Positions 25,865-35,623 of a stretch of DNA of 64,000 bases are shown piece after piece. Numbering within the stretch: the first letter of the stretch is position 1; the number at the start of each line of letters is the position of its first letter. Position numbers and translations under genes: made by a program. Under the pieces are notes generated by a model that saw only the letters and a list, made by a program, of their open reading frames with translations, was not told the DNA's origin and ran no database searches. Location of the stretch: NCBI RefSeq assembly GCF_900019265.1, contig NZ_CYGX02000071.1, positions 1 to 64,000 on the forward strand, written 5' to 3'. The stretch comes from Paraburkholderia ribeironis. Lineage in GTDB: Bacteria; Pseudomonadota; Gammaproteobacteria; Burkholderiales; Burkholderiaceae.

Positions 25865-26890
25865 TTACACCGCTTTTGGATTGCGTTCCGTGAATCCTTC
25901 CTGATGCCAGTACGGGTACGCGGGCCGCACGGCGCTCGCCGCATCGAGCTTCGCGACCTGCTCGGCTGTCAGGTTCCAGCCGACCGCGCCCAGGTTCTGC
26001 CGCAACTGCTCTTCGTTGCGCGCGCCGATCAGCACCGTCGACACCGTCGGCCGTTGCAGCAGCCAGTTCAACGCGATCTGCGGTACCGTCTTGCCGGTTT
26101 CGGCGGCGACCTCGTCGAGCGCATCGAGCACGCGGAACAGATACTCGTCCGGCACCGGCGGGCCCATGTCGCCAGTCTTGTGCAGGCGGCTCGATTCGGG
26201 CAGCGCCTGGCCGCGCTTGATCTTGCCGGTCAGCCGTCCCCAGCCGAGCGGACTCCACACCACCGCGCCCACGCCCTGGTCGATGCCGAGCGGCAATAGC
26301 TCCCACTCGTAATCTCGCCCGATCAGCGAATAGTAGGTCTGGTTCGCGACATAGCGCGGATAACCGTAACGGTCCGCGATGTCCTGCGATTTCATCAGAT
26401 GCCAGCCGGAAAAATTCGACACGCCGGTGTAGCGGATCTTGCCGGCGCGCACCAGATCGTCGAGCGTCGACAACACTTCGGCAATCGGCGTTCGGGCATC
26501 GAAGCCGTGTAGCTGGAACAGGTCGATGTAATCGGTCTGCAAGCGCTTGAGCGCCGCGTCCACCGCCTGGATCAGATGAAAGCGCGACGAGCCGACACTG
26601 TTCGGTTCGTCGTCGAAGCGGAAGGTCGCCTTGGTCGAGATGATCGCTTTGTCGCGCTTGCCTTTGAGCGCTTCACCAAGCACCGACTCGGATGCGCCCG
26701 TCGAATAGATGTCGGCGCTATCGAACAGCGTGACGCCCTCATCGAAGCAGATGTCGATCAGGCGACGCGCTTCGGCGACGTCGGTGGCTCCCCACGCCTG
26801 GAAAAATTCGCCCTTGCCGCCAAACGTGGCGGTGCCGAAACTCAGGACCGGAACCTTGAAACCAGATGCACCCAGATGTCTGTATTCCAT
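25865..26890 (-). CDS. aldo/keto reductase
   Basis: A 341-residue NADPH-dependent aldo/keto reductase of the AKR11/YghZ-like bacterial group. It shows MEYRHLGASGFKVPVLSFGT, GVTLFDSADIYSTGASE with the catalytic Asp/Tyr pair, the lysine region KRDKAIISTKATF, and YIDLFQLHGFDARTP with the catalytic His. The C-terminus carries SAVRPAYPYWHQ. GGAGATA lies seven bases before the ATG at 26890. It is alone on this strand and convergent with the SDR gene. Confidence 0.92.
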   Translation of the reverse strand: MEYRHLGASGFKVPVLSFGTATFGGKGEFFQAWGATDVAEARRLIDICFDEGVTLFDSADIYSTGASESVLGEALKGKRDKAIISTKATFRFDDEPNSVGSSRFHLIQAVDAALKRLQTDYIDLFQLHGFDARTPIAEVLSTLDDLVRAGKIRYTGVSNFSGWHLMKSQDIADRYGYPRYVANQTYYSLIGRDYEWELLPLGIDQGVGAVVWSPLGWGRLTGKIKRGQALPESSRLHKTGDMGPPVPDEYLFRVLDALDEVAAETGKTVPQIALNWLLQRPTVSTVLIGARNEEQLRQNLGAVGWNLTAEQVAKLDAASAVRPAYPYWHQEGFTERNPKAV

Positions 26891-27101
26891 TGACGTATCT
26901 CCGTGGCCTAGCCGTCGATGATGGGACGTCCAGTCTACGCGCGTCCGGGCAAACGCATCGGCACGGGAGCAAGGAGCGGCGCGCAGGCTCGTGATGTTCG
27001 TGGGAAGCGGTACCGCTGACATAACCGGCGAGCGATCGCTCACGCGCGAGGCGCGAGCGCAAAGTCAAACGCCAATACTGACGCCATCACTACCGGCATC
27101 G

Positions 27102-28874
27102 TTACGCGCCCGCCGCCGTCGACGCGCTCAATGCGGCGAGCGCGTCGCGTACGGCCAGCATCACGCTGTCCCAGTCGCCCAGCGCGGGCTGCCTGAACAA
27201 CCGCGTGCGCGGATACCAGGGCGTGTCAGTGCGCTCGAGCAACCAGCGCCAGCACGTGTCGAAGCGGTTCAGAATCCAGACCGGCTTGTCCAGCGCGCCG
27301 GCCAGATGCGCGGTGGACGTGTCCACGGAAATCACCAGATCGAGGTTGGCGACCAGTGCCGCGGTGTCGGCGAAATCGTGCAGTTCTTCCGAGTGGTCGA
27401 TCACGCGTCCGGCCCGCCCGCTACCCGCTAGCTTTTGCGCCGCCGTGCCTTTTTGCAGGCTGAAGAAGCGCACGTTCGGGACGTCGAGGATTGGCGCGAG
27501 CCGCTCGAACGTAACCGAGCGGCGCGCGTCGATCTTGCGCAGTTCCGCGACGTACGCGCGATTTTCGCCCGCCCACACGAGGCCGACCTTCAGGCGGTTA
27601 TCCGCTCGCGCAGGCGTTCGGAAATGAGCTTGTGCGTTTGCTTCGTCATGTGCCTGTGATTCGATGCGCTCGCGCCACGCGCGCACGGCGTCGGTGTGCG
27701 CGAACAGATAGGGCGTCGCGGCCGGTATGCTGGCCTCGCTGGTCCTGAATGCGAGCGGCAGACTGAGCAGCGGGCAGTGGCAATCGAATGGCGGCAACGC
27801 TTGCCCTGCTTCGATCAACTGATCGACACCGTCGAGCGTGCCCATCAGCCGCATCAACGCGGATGGCACTTCGAGCACGACCTTGGCGCCGAGCTTCGAC
27901 ACCAGCGCGGCATAGCGGCAAAACTGCAGCGTGTCGCCCAGGCCCTGCTCCGCGTGCAACAGAATCGTCTTGCCATCGATCGAAAAATCGCCGAGCCACA
28001 GCGGCTGCGCGAAACCGCGCTTGCCTGCCTTGATCCGGCTGCGCTCCCACCGCCATTCGTATTTCTGCCAGCCGGCTTCGAACTGCCCCATTTGCAACAG
28101 ACACAGCGACTGGTTCCAGTGCGCTTCCGCCGACGCGGGATTCATTGCGAGCGCCTGCGCGTAACTCGACAGCGCTTGCGTGTGCTGATTGAGATCGATC
28201 TGCGTGAGGCCGAGGTTATTCCACGCGTCGGCAAATCCCGGTGCCAGTTCGAGTGCGCGTCGATAGTTGCGCTCCGCTTCCTGCGGCTGGTTCAGGTCGC
28301 TGAGCGCATTGCCGCGATTGCTCCATGCCTCGGCATAGTCCGGTTGCAACGCGAGCGCGCGATCACAGCTCGCGAGGGCGTCGGTGCAACGGCCCAGGTC
28401 GCGCAGCACGCACGCGCGATTGTTCCAGGCCTGCACGAACTCCGGCATCAACGCGATGGCGCGCTCGAAACTGGCGAGCGCATCGAGAGGCCGGCTCAAA
28501 CCGGCTTGCGCGTTGCCGCGATTGTTCAGTGCATCAGGGAATTTCGGCTGCAGCGCGAGCGCGCGATCAGCACTCGCGAGGCCTTCGTCGTAGCGCTGCA
28601 ACGCGTTCAGCGCGGCGGCCAGGTTCGAATGAACCGGCGCATGTTTTGCGTTGATCGCTAGCGCCTTCCTGAGCAGATCGACGCCTTCCTGCAAACGGCC
28701 CGTTTGCAGCGCGAGTTCGCCTAGCAACTTCAACGCGTCGAAATGGCGTGGCTTGAGTTCGAGAATCTCGCGATAGAGTTCTTCGGCCTCGACAATCGCG
28801 CCGTTCTGCTGAAGCGCGATCGCTTGCCGCAGCAGATGGTCCAACTGTTGCGGCAGATTGGCAGGCTTGTTCAT
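27102..28874 (-). CDS. TPR protein with C-terminal glycosyltransferase family 9-like domain
   Basis: A 590-residue protein. Residues ~10-330 hold about nine tetratricopeptide repeats (PDALNNRGNAQAGLSRPLDALASF, EAWSNRGNALSDLNQPQEA...). After GWQKYEWRWERSR comes a domain resembling heptosyltransferase-type GT9 enzymes: LHAEQGLGDTLQFCRYAALV, LKVGLVWAGENRAYVAELRK and VISVDTSTAHLAGALDKPVW. Such proteins may add sugars or act as O-GlcNAc-transferase-like scaffolds. The start at 28874 is chosen over 28955 because the TPR N-terminus begins there. A deleted second copy occurs at 45697-46817. Confidence 0.85.
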   Translation of the reverse strand: MNKPANLPQQLDHLLRQAIALQQNGAIVEAEELYREILELKPRHFDALKLLGELALQTGRLQEGVDLLRKALAINAKHAPVHSNLAAALNALQRYDEGLASADRALALQPKFPDALNNRGNAQAGLSRPLDALASFERAIALMPEFVQAWNNRACVLRDLGRCTDALASCDRALALQPDYAEAWSNRGNALSDLNQPQEAERNYRRALELAPGFADAWNNLGLTQIDLNQHTQALSSYAQALAMNPASAEAHWNQSLCLLQMGQFEAGWQKYEWRWERSRIKAGKRGFAQPLWLGDFSIDGKTILLHAEQGLGDTLQFCRYAALVSKLGAKVVLEVPSALMRLMGTLDGVDQLIEAGQALPPFDCHCPLLSLPLAFRTSEASIPAATPYLFAHTDAVRAWRERIESQAHDEANAQAHFRTPARADNRLKVGLVWAGENRAYVAELRKIDARRSVTFERLAPILDVPNVRFFSLQKGTAAQKLAGSGRAGRVIDHSEELHDFADTAALVANLDLVISVDTSTAHLAGALDKPVWILNRFDTCWRWLLERTDTPWYPRTRLFRQPALGDWDSVMLAVRDALAALSASTAAGA

Positions 28875-29228
28875 ACGGTCGGATTGGATGGCATGCACGG
28901 GAAATCGTGAGCGCGCTGCGAAGACGCATGCGTCGTGCGAGACGCTACGCGCCATCAGCGCGAAAGAAGGAACCGATTATCGCCGAAAAGCAGCCGTCCG
29001 ACCTGCCGCGGTCACACTGTGAGCACGGTCACACTGTGAGCACGGTCACACTGTGCGAACTGCGGGTGTGAAGCGCGTATATGTGAAGCGCTCGTGTAAA
29101 GCGTTCGTGTGAAGTGTGCATATGAGGCGTCCATCTGAAGCGCGGCGTGCGTGGCGAGCACCTGAGCCGCACGCCGGACACCGCGCGTCACGCCGCAACG
29201 TGACGCGCGTGAAACACGCGAGCTCGCG
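28875..29228. other. gap with a 17-bp tandem repeat
   Basis: Apart from the leader of the TPR gene, this 354-base stretch contains the repeat listed separately and a run of degenerate GTGAAGCG-like copies at about 29068-29145. I see no gene in it. Confidence 0.5.
29011..29056. repeat. 17-bp tandem repeat, nearly three copies
   Basis: GTCACACTGTGAGCACG begins at 29011 and 29028, and a partial third copy begins at 29045. Each unit contains the palindrome CACACTGTG, so the array might bind a protein, but it lies between two convergently or tandemly oriented genes and may simply be a slippage product. Confidence 0.85.
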
Positions 29229-29792
29229 TTACTGCACGGCGCTCGACAGATGCTTGCGCTTCGCCAGTTCCTGCGCCATCGCGTAGTGCTGCTGGATGGT
29301 CGGCAACGCCTTCTTCGCGGCGTCCTTCAACTGCTCGTCGCGGCCCGAAGCGATTTCGGCCTGGAACGCCGACAAGGCTTTCTGTTCGCCGGCGAGCGCG
29401 ACCTGTTCGATATACGCCTTGTCGAACTCGGCGCCGCGCAGATTGTTGATGCTCGCGAGCACCGCCGCGTCGGGATCGTTCTTCGGCACATCGACACCAC
29501 GCGGGCTGGCGGCGCGCAGCGCGTCCGAGATCTTCGCATTGTCGCTCGACACGCGTTCGGCAAATGCCTTCACTTCGCGATCGGTGGAGCGCGACGTGGC
29601 GATGCGTGCGGCGTCGCGTTGTGTCGCGACGGCCTGAGTGCCGTCCGCGATGAACGCCTGGTCGGCGGCATGCAAACGGACCTCGGCCGCAGCCGGTGCG
29701 GCCGGTGCGGTTTGGGCGCTGGCGACGGTGGCGACCGCCAGAAGACCGGTCATGCAGGCGCTGGCGAGGGTGGCGAGAGGCAAGCGGATCAT
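29229..29792 (-). CDS. DUF4142 family exported protein
   Basis: A 187-residue protein: signal peptide to VASAQ, alanine/proline spacer, then a four-helix DUF4142 domain (HAADQAFIADGTQAVATQRDAARIA, VKAFAERVSSDNAKISDALRA, FDKAYIEQVALAGEQKALSAFQ). DUF4142 proteins have a ferritin-like helical fold and are periplasmic or outer-membrane associated; their function is unknown, with links to stress responses. AAGGAGAA lies five bases before the ATG. It is separate from its neighbours. Confidence 0.9.
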   Translation of the reverse strand: MIRLPLATLASACMTGLLAVATVASAQTAPAAPAAAEVRLHAADQAFIADGTQAVATQRDAARIATSRSTDREVKAFAERVSSDNAKISDALRAASPRGVDVPKNDPDAAVLASINNLRGAEFDKAYIEQVALAGEQKALSAFQAEIASGRDEQLKDAAKKALPTIQQHYAMAQELAKRKHLSSAVQ

Positions 29793-30164
29793 ACGTTCTC
29801 CTTGAGGTGGAAGCGAAACAACGGCGACACGTGTACGCGTCGAACATCTCCCTGCGCAAACCTTGCAGCCTGCTTGCGAGTTGCTGACGGCATCACACTT
29901 TTATCGCTGTCGATTCTAGGAGACGCATAACGGTCCATGTGAAACGGTGCTGTCGCTTCTGTAACCTTAGGTAAGCCTCATATGAATCACTTGACATGGC
30001 GGGATTGACGCACTGCTGCGTGCTGGCCCGAGCGCGCGATGAAAACCGCGCGCAATCGCTGAATTTTTCGCGATCGGTGCCGATAACAACAGTGAGCCAC
30101 GCGCCAGAGGCGAACGAAACATAGGCATGGCGCACCACACGCACCGCAATCCTGGGGAGTTTCG
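29793..30164. other. intergenic region upstream of the divergent cheV gene
   Basis: These 372 bases lie between the divergent DUF4142 and cheV genes. They presumably hold both promoters. No ORF or structural RNA is evident. Confidence 0.4.
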
Positions 30165-31144
30165 ATGGCAGACGAACACCATGCCAATCACGAACGCAGC
30201 AATCTGACGAGTTCCAACAAGTTCGAATTGTTGCTGTATCGCCTCGGCTGCGTGCCCGGCAGCGACGCGCACGAACTGTACGGGATCAACGTCTTCAAGG
30301 TACGTGAAATCTCGACCATGCCACCGGTCACACCAATCGCCGGTTCATCGCCGTTCGTGATGGGCGCGGTGGATATTCGCGGGCAGATCATTCCCGTGAT
30401 CGACTTGCCGCGGCTGATGGGTTGCGAGCCGACGCGCGGCCTGAACATCCTGCTGGTCACGGAGTTCGCGCGGTCGACCCAGGCGTTCGCAGTCGAGGAA
30501 GTCGACGACATCGTGCGGCTTGAATGGAACCAGGTGCTGTCCGCCGATGGCACGGCGGGCGGCAATCTCGTCACGAGCATTGCGCGCATCGACGGCAATA
30601 CGGGCGATTCGCGGCTCGCCCAGGTGATCGACGTGGAGCAGGTGTTGCGCGATGTGTTTCCGTCGCAGCACCCGAGCGTCGATCCGACCTCGGTGGGCGA
30701 AGCGCTCGGCATTCGCCCTGGCGGAAGATTCTCGCCGCCGACGACTCCGGCTTCGCGCGCAAGCTGATCGAACAGGCGTTGAGCGCCATTGGTGCGGACT
30801 ACATAATGACCAAAACCGGCGAAGAGGCATGGAACACATTGCAGCAGGTCGCCCGCGAAGCGCAGACGACCGGTGCGCGTGCGAAGGACAGCATTGCGCT
30901 GGTGCTGACCGATCTCGAGATGCCAGAGATGGACGGCTTCATGTTGACGCGTCAGATCAAGGCAGACGCACGCACCCGCGATATTCCGGTGATCATCCAT
31001 TCGTCGTTGACGGGCGCCGCGAACGAAGCACATGTGAAGAATGCCGGCGCGAATGGCTATGTGCCGAAGTTCGCGGCCGCCGAACTGGCCGCGGCGATTC
31101 GTCATGCGCTCGGGGCCGCGCCTACGGCAGAAGCCACTGTGTGA
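30165..31144 (+). pseudogene. cheV: CheV chemotaxis coupling protein, frameshifted
   Basis: The first frame (30165-30767) encodes a CheW-like domain: KFELLLYRLGC, YGINVFKVREISTMPPVTPI, DIRGQIIPVIDLPRLMG, AFAVEEVDDIVRLEW. At about 30720-30730 the frame breaks. In the frame one base off, the sequence continues as KILAADDSGFARKLIEQAL, the start of a response-regulator receiver domain with its acidic pair, LVLTDLEMPEMDGF (phospho-Asp) and SSLTG, ending at 31144. One missing base near the GGCGGAAG at 30719-30726 would restore a typical CheV. The gene may be inactive, or this could be a base-calling error. Confidence 0.8.
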
Positions 31145-31263
31145 AATGAAGCGTTGCTGTGACAGCGCGCCGCCAGCAAGGCCGCGCTCGTCCGGTTGAG
31201 GCGAGCGCGCCGAAGCTTACAGATGGCGCGAGCGCATCGGTGTGAGCCCCAACGCGCTGGCAA

Positions 31264-32562
31264 TCAGGCACTTGGCGCCAGTTCCTCTTCGCGCTCCAGC
31301 GAGCGGGTACGTCGCAGTTCGGGAAAAAGCTTCATCCACAGCAACGCGACCGTGATCGTCGCGACGCCGCCCACCAGCACGGCGGGCCGCGCGCCCCACC
31401 ACCCCGCCGTGACGCCGGATTCGAATTCGCCCAATTGATTCGATGTGCCAATGAAAAGCGAATTGACGGCGCTGACGCGTCCCAGCATTTCATCGGGCGT
31501 GCGCAATTGCACGAGCGACAGCCGCACCACGACGCTGATGGTGTCCGATGCGCCGAGCACCATCAACGCAAGCAGCGACACAAGGAATTGATGCGATAGC
31601 CCGAACACCACGGTGGCAACGCCAAACGCGATCACGCCACCGAACATCGCCGCGCCAGGCCGGTTGCGCAACGGGAAATGCGCGAGCCAGATGGTGCCCG
31701 CGAGCGCGCCGATGGCGGTGCCCGAGCGTAACAGACCAAGACCGAGCGGCCCCGCGTGCAGCACGTCGCGCGCAAAGATCGGCAATAGCGCGGTCGCGCC
31801 CCCGAACAGCACCGCGAACAGATCGAGCGACAACGCGCCGAGGATCACCGGTTCTTTGCGGATGAATGCGATACCCGAGAAGATCGACTCGAGCGTCACG
31901 GGCGCGCGACTCGCCGGCCGGGTCTGTAGCGGAATGCTCCACACCGAGGCGGCCGCCGCCGCGAACGACAGCGTGCAGGCGAGGTAGGCCGCACCCGGAC
32001 CGATGCCGTACAGCAGACCACCCAACGCGGGACCGGCGATCTGCGCGGTCTGATTCGCAGAAGTGGCCCAGGCCGTCGCTTTGGGCAGATAGCCGCGCGG
32101 CACGACGGCGGGCAACAGGGAGGCGACCGCGGGCGACTCGAACGCGCGTGCCGCGCCGACGCATGCGGCCAGCACATAGATCACCGGCGCGCTGATCCAG
32201 CCACCGAACGTGCCGAAAGCGAATAGCAACGCAGCGACGCTTTCGAGGCTCTGGCAGATGGCCGCGATGCGGCGGCGATCGTAACGGTCGGCGACATGGC
32301 CCACCACGAGGGTCAGCATAAACATCGGCAGGAATTGCGCGAGGCCGACGAGCCCGAGTGCGAAGGCGCTATGCGTGAGCGCATAGACGTGCCAGCCCAT
32401 TGCCACGGCGAGCATCTGGAATGACAGCGACGAAAGGATGCGGGTGCACCAGAAGCGTTGGAATGGGGGGTGCCTGGGCAGGCTGAAGTTCGCGGAGTCT
32501 GCGGGATCGGCGGGATCGGCGGGAACTGGTGGCATCGGTGTGTTGCTCTTTGTCTGGCGCAT
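31264..32562 (-). CDS. MFS exporter (EntS-like)
   Basis: A 432-residue transporter from the ATG at 32562, with about twelve helices: LSFQMLAVAMGWHVYALTHS, AQFLPMFMLTLVVGHVADRYDRRRI, and an EntS/MFS_3-type C-terminal half (PRGYLPKATAWATSANQTAQ). These are drug or siderophore exporters. The longer open frame to 33060 has no start signal and overlaps the patatin gene. It ends 120 bases from the cheV stop in convergent orientation, and the patatin gene diverges from it. Confidence 0.85.
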   Translation of the reverse strand: MRQTKSNTPMPPVPADPADPADSANFSLPRHPPFQRFWCTRILSSLSFQMLAVAMGWHVYALTHSAFALGLVGLAQFLPMFMLTLVVGHVADRYDRRRIAAICQSLESVAALLFAFGTFGGWISAPVIYVLAACVGAARAFESPAVASLLPAVVPRGYLPKATAWATSANQTAQIAGPALGGLLYGIGPGAAYLACTLSFAAAAASVWSIPLQTRPASRAPVTLESIFSGIAFIRKEPVILGALSLDLFAVLFGGATALLPIFARDVLHAGPLGLGLLRSGTAIGALAGTIWLAHFPLRNRPGAAMFGGVIAFGVATVVFGLSHQFLVSLLALMVLGASDTISVVVRLSLVQLRTPDEMLGRVSAVNSLFIGTSNQLGEFESGVTAGWWGARPAVLVGGVATITVALLWMKLFPELRRTRSLEREEELAPSA

Positions 32563-32781
32563 GGCGGGCTTGGGCGGCGCTAGTTTAGAGCAAGATGGAC
32601 GGGTCTGCTGCCGGGCGGGGTGAGACCGCTGCCCGTTCACTGCTGCTCCAGTCCGGTTTCGCCGCGCGACTTCAAGCGCGCTTCGGTTTCGTCGTTCGTC
32701 CCGCTCACAAACCGCTTGCACATTGCGCCGACCATACCGTGGCAAAATCAATATCTGCGGCGTTAGTCTGGGAGAGCGACC

Positions 32782-33954
32782 ATGGACGACAAAACGCACG
32801 GCGAGCGCCACACAAATCGGGCCAGCCGGTCGGACGGCAAGCCGGACATTCCTGGCCAGATCGTTCTGGTTTTTCAGGGAGGCGGTGCGCTTGGCGCGTA
32901 CCAGGCAGGGGTGTATCAGGCACTCCACGACGCCCAGGTCGAACCTCACTGGGTGATCGGCACGTCGATCGGCGCGGTCAATGGTGCGATCATCGCAGGC
33001 AATATGCCCGAGAACCGAATGGCGCGATTGACGCAGTTCTGGGACGGTGTGGCGTGTCATGGCGTCGCCGCGACAAGCTGGCTACCGGGACTCGAGAACT
33101 GGCTGCGCGATCTCGCGACTGTCACTCATGGCGTGCCATCGTTCTTCACTCCTCAGTTGGCATGCTGGGCTGGCATTCACGCGCACGTTCGTCCCGATCA
33201 GGCAGCGTTCTATTCGACGGGACCGCTGCGTGAAACCTTGTCGTCGCTAGTCGACTTTGATTTCCTGAATCAGAAAGCAACCCGACTGACCGTCGGCACA
33301 GTCAATGTCCAAAGCGGACGTATGCGCTATTTCAGCAATCGCGATGCGCCAATGGACGTCGAGCACGTGATGGCATCCGCCGCTTTTCCGCCCGGCTTTC
33401 CATCAGTGCAACTGGAAGGCGAATCGTACTGGGACGGTGGCATCTACTCGAATACGCCGCTCGAAGCTGTGCTCGACGACCGGCCGCGGCGGGACTCGGT
33501 CATTTTCTCGGTGCAGTTGTGGCCTTCGCGCGGCCCGCAACCCGAATCAATCCTGCAGGTGATGAGCCGGCAACGCGACATCCAGTATTCGAGTCGCGCG
33601 GAAAGCCATCTCGATCGACAGAAACAGATTCACCGCCTTCGTCATGTGATTCGGGAGCTCGAGCAGTACATCCCCGAGGAGAGACGCAGTGCTCCGGAGG
33701 TCCGGGAGCTTCTCGCCTGGGGCTGTGGCACGACGATGCAGGTTCTGGAACTCGACGCGCCGGCGTTCGACAACGACGACCTGAACAGGGATATCGATTT
33801 TTCGTCGAGCAGCATCAGGCGCCGCTGGCTCGCAGGTCATGAAGACACAGCCCGCCTGTTGAAGCTGGCACCCTGGCGCGCCACACTGGACCCCATGGAA
33901 GGCATCTCGGTGTTTCGAATGGCCGGCGCGGAAGGCCAAAAAGGCCAAAAATAA
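32782..33954 (+). CDS. patatin-like phospholipase
   Basis: A 390-residue serine lipase. The oxyanion hole is FQGGGALGAYQAG near residue 35, the nucleophile is in GTSIGAVNG (GxSxG) near 56, and the Asp is in YWDGGIYSNTPL (DGG) near 215, giving the Ser-Asp dyad. The C-terminal part (RDIQYSSRAESHLDRQKQIH...) matches the DUF3734 tail of this subgroup. It is predicted to cleave acyl chains from phospholipids; no signal peptide is present, so it would act in the cytoplasm or be exported by another route. GGGAGAG precedes the ATG. The GNAT gene follows 28 bases later. Confidence 0.92.
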   Translation: MDDKTHGERHTNRASRSDGKPDIPGQIVLVFQGGGALGAYQAGVYQALHDAQVEPHWVIGTSIGAVNGAIIAGNMPENRMARLTQFWDGVACHGVAATSWLPGLENWLRDLATVTHGVPSFFTPQLACWAGIHAHVRPDQAAFYSTGPLRETLSSLVDFDFLNQKATRLTVGTVNVQSGRMRYFSNRDAPMDVEHVMASAAFPPGFPSVQLEGESYWDGGIYSNTPLEAVLDDRPRRDSVIFSVQLWPSRGPQPESILQVMSRQRDIQYSSRAESHLDRQKQIHRLRHVIRELEQYIPEERRSAPEVRELLAWGCGTTMQVLELDAPAFDNDDLNRDIDFSSSSIRRRWLAGHEDTARLLKLAPWRATLDPMEGISVFRMAGAEGQKGQK

Positions 33955-33982
33955 CGGTGGTTGTCGTTGCACTGGAGGCGTC

Positions 33983-34840
33983 GTGAGCACATTCACAGAG
34001 GGGGAACGGGAATGCATCGTTCGCCCCATGAAGGCCGAAGAAGTCGCACTGGCGATCGAGTGGGCGGAACAGGAAGGCTGGAATCCCGGTCGCCACGACG
34101 CGCCCTGCTTTTGCGCCGCCGACCCCGGCGGATTTTTCGTTGGCGAGTTGCATGGTGAGCCCATCGGCTCGATTTCCGCTGTTGCTTATGACGAGCATTT
34201 CGGCTTCGTCGGCCTGTACATCGTCAAACCGGCTTTTCGCGGCAGAGGAATTGGGCTTCGGATCTGGCGACACGCAATCGCCTATCTGGGCGAGCGCAAC
34301 ATCGGCCTTGACGGGGTCGTCGCGCAACAGGCGAACTATGGAAAGTCCGGATTTCAGTTGGCACACCGGAACATCCGCTTTCAAGGCATCGCGCACGGTA
34401 CAGAGAGCGCGAGAATATCCAATCTCTGCGACGTGCCCTTCGAACAATTGTCCATCTACGACCGGCAACGGTTTCCCGCACCCCGATCAGGCTTTCTGCG
34501 TGCATGGATTGCCCAGCCCGATGTCGTCGCGCTGGCAGCGATGCGCGAGGGCCGCATGCGTGGCTATGGTGTACTGCGCAAATGCCGCCACGGCCGCAAG
34601 GTCGGCCCGCTCTTTGCCGACGACGAATGGACTGGCGAAGAGCTCTTCAGCGCACTGATTTCCAGGTGCCCGGGTGAGATGGTCTCGATCGATGTGCCGC
34701 AGAGCAACGCTGCGGCCATCGCTCTCGCCGAACGACACGGTATGGCCAGTACCTTCGAAACGGCAAGGATGTACACGAAAGCGCCGCCGGCGATTCCAAT
34801 GGCGCGAGTGTTCGGGATCACCTCATTCGAACTCGGATGA
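33983..34840 (+). CDS. GNAT acetyltransferase with C-terminal YitH/Acetyltransf_18 domain
   Basis: A 285-residue protein with an N-terminal GNAT fold (VRPMKAEEVALAIEWAEQEGW, FVGLYIVKPAFRGRGIGLRIW containing the acetyl-CoA loop) and a C-terminal Acetyltransf_18-type domain (GFLRAWIAQPDVVALAAMREG, VSIDVPQSNAAAIALAERHGM). Proteins of this two-domain design acetylate small molecules of unknown identity. The GTG start at 33983 lies 28 bases after the patatin stop, so the pair is probably cotranscribed. Confidence 0.9.
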   Translation: MSTFTEGERECIVRPMKAEEVALAIEWAEQEGWNPGRHDAPCFCAADPGGFFVGELHGEPIGSISAVAYDEHFGFVGLYIVKPAFRGRGIGLRIWRHAIAYLGERNIGLDGVVAQQANYGKSGFQLAHRNIRFQGIAHGTESARISNLCDVPFEQLSIYDRQRFPAPRSGFLRAWIAQPDVVALAAMREGRMRGYGVLRKCRHGRKVGPLFADDEWTGEELFSALISRCPGEMVSIDVPQSNAAAIALAERHGMASTFETARMYTKAPPAIPMARVFGITSFELG

Positions 34841-34902
34841 GGTGAACTTTGCCGCCGCCCGGCACGCGGTGCGCACGGCTGAGGCCGGGGCTGCACTCGA
34901 GA

Positions 34903-35286
34903 CTATGGCGTGCGGTTCAGCAGGTCCGCCGCAAACGCTTTCGCATGCGCGATGGCATCCTGCGCGCTAAGGAATACGTCGAGCTGATCCCAACGCTCTT
35001 CGACCGCATAAGTCCCCTTCGTGCCGAGCGCTCTTTGCACGCGCAATTGCGCCGCGTACCTGCCGTCTTCCAGAGAACGAGCACTTGCAATCACCTTGTG
35101 CGGCAGACCAGATCTCTGCGGCTGGTTCAATTCAACAGGACCGCCAGCAGCGCCGATATCGTTCAACTCGTTCCTCGCCTTGCAGTCCGGGCAGTAAAAA
35201 CACCAGGCTTCGTTCTCGCGAACGGATCTCACCTGCCCGCGGGCCAGCACGGCGCGACATTCAACGTTTTCGCAGATGAACGGCAT
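34903..35286 (-). CDS. zinc-ribbon-containing hypothetical protein
   Basis: A 127-residue protein starting MPFICENVECRAVLARGQVR, with two CxxC-like pairs (CENVEC, CPDCKARNEL) that look like a zinc ribbon in the first 40 residues. The C-terminal half is helical (YAVEERWDQLDVFLSAQDAIAHAK). GGAGA lies before the ATG at 35286. I do not recognise a named family, but the pattern and length are typical of conserved Burkholderia hypothetical proteins. Confidence 0.6.
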   Translation of the reverse strand: MPFICENVECRAVLARGQVRSVRENEAWCFYCPDCKARNELNDIGAAGGPVELNQPQRSGLPHKVIASARSLEDGRYAAQLRVQRALGTKGTYAVEERWDQLDVFLSAQDAIAHAKAFAADLLNRTP

Positions 35287-35623
35287 AGCAGTCTCCGGAG
35301 TTGTTTGCGGGAAATCCTAGCATGACCATCGCCGGCAAACCATTGGCATTATTGCCGTGCCTGTTTTACGCGCTGGGGCGCCTGCATGAAACGCCGTGCG
35401 TCATCCAGGCAGTCGACGCCGGACAAAGAACCACACATAGGTATGTCATCAAACCGGCAGCAGGTCAGAGCAGACGGGCATGGCTGGATTCTGCTTCGCA
35501 GTGCCAACCAAAATGCTCTTCAGTATCCGGTTGATTAACCCTTCGTGAAGGAACATTGCATGCCGTTGCGCAGACGATTGGTCGGAGCGAAGCCCCATCG
35601 CTCCTGGAAGAACCTTCGCGTGT
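35287..35623. other. gap with no clear gene
   Basis: These 337 bases separate two minus-strand genes. A short plus-strand frame at 35322-35534 has no homology I recognise. No terminator with a clear U-tract is visible. Confidence 0.3.

Noticed and set aside
30719..30730. Programmed frameshifting in cheV
   Set aside because: No slippery heptamer or downstream structure was evident; a simple one-base loss is the better explanation.
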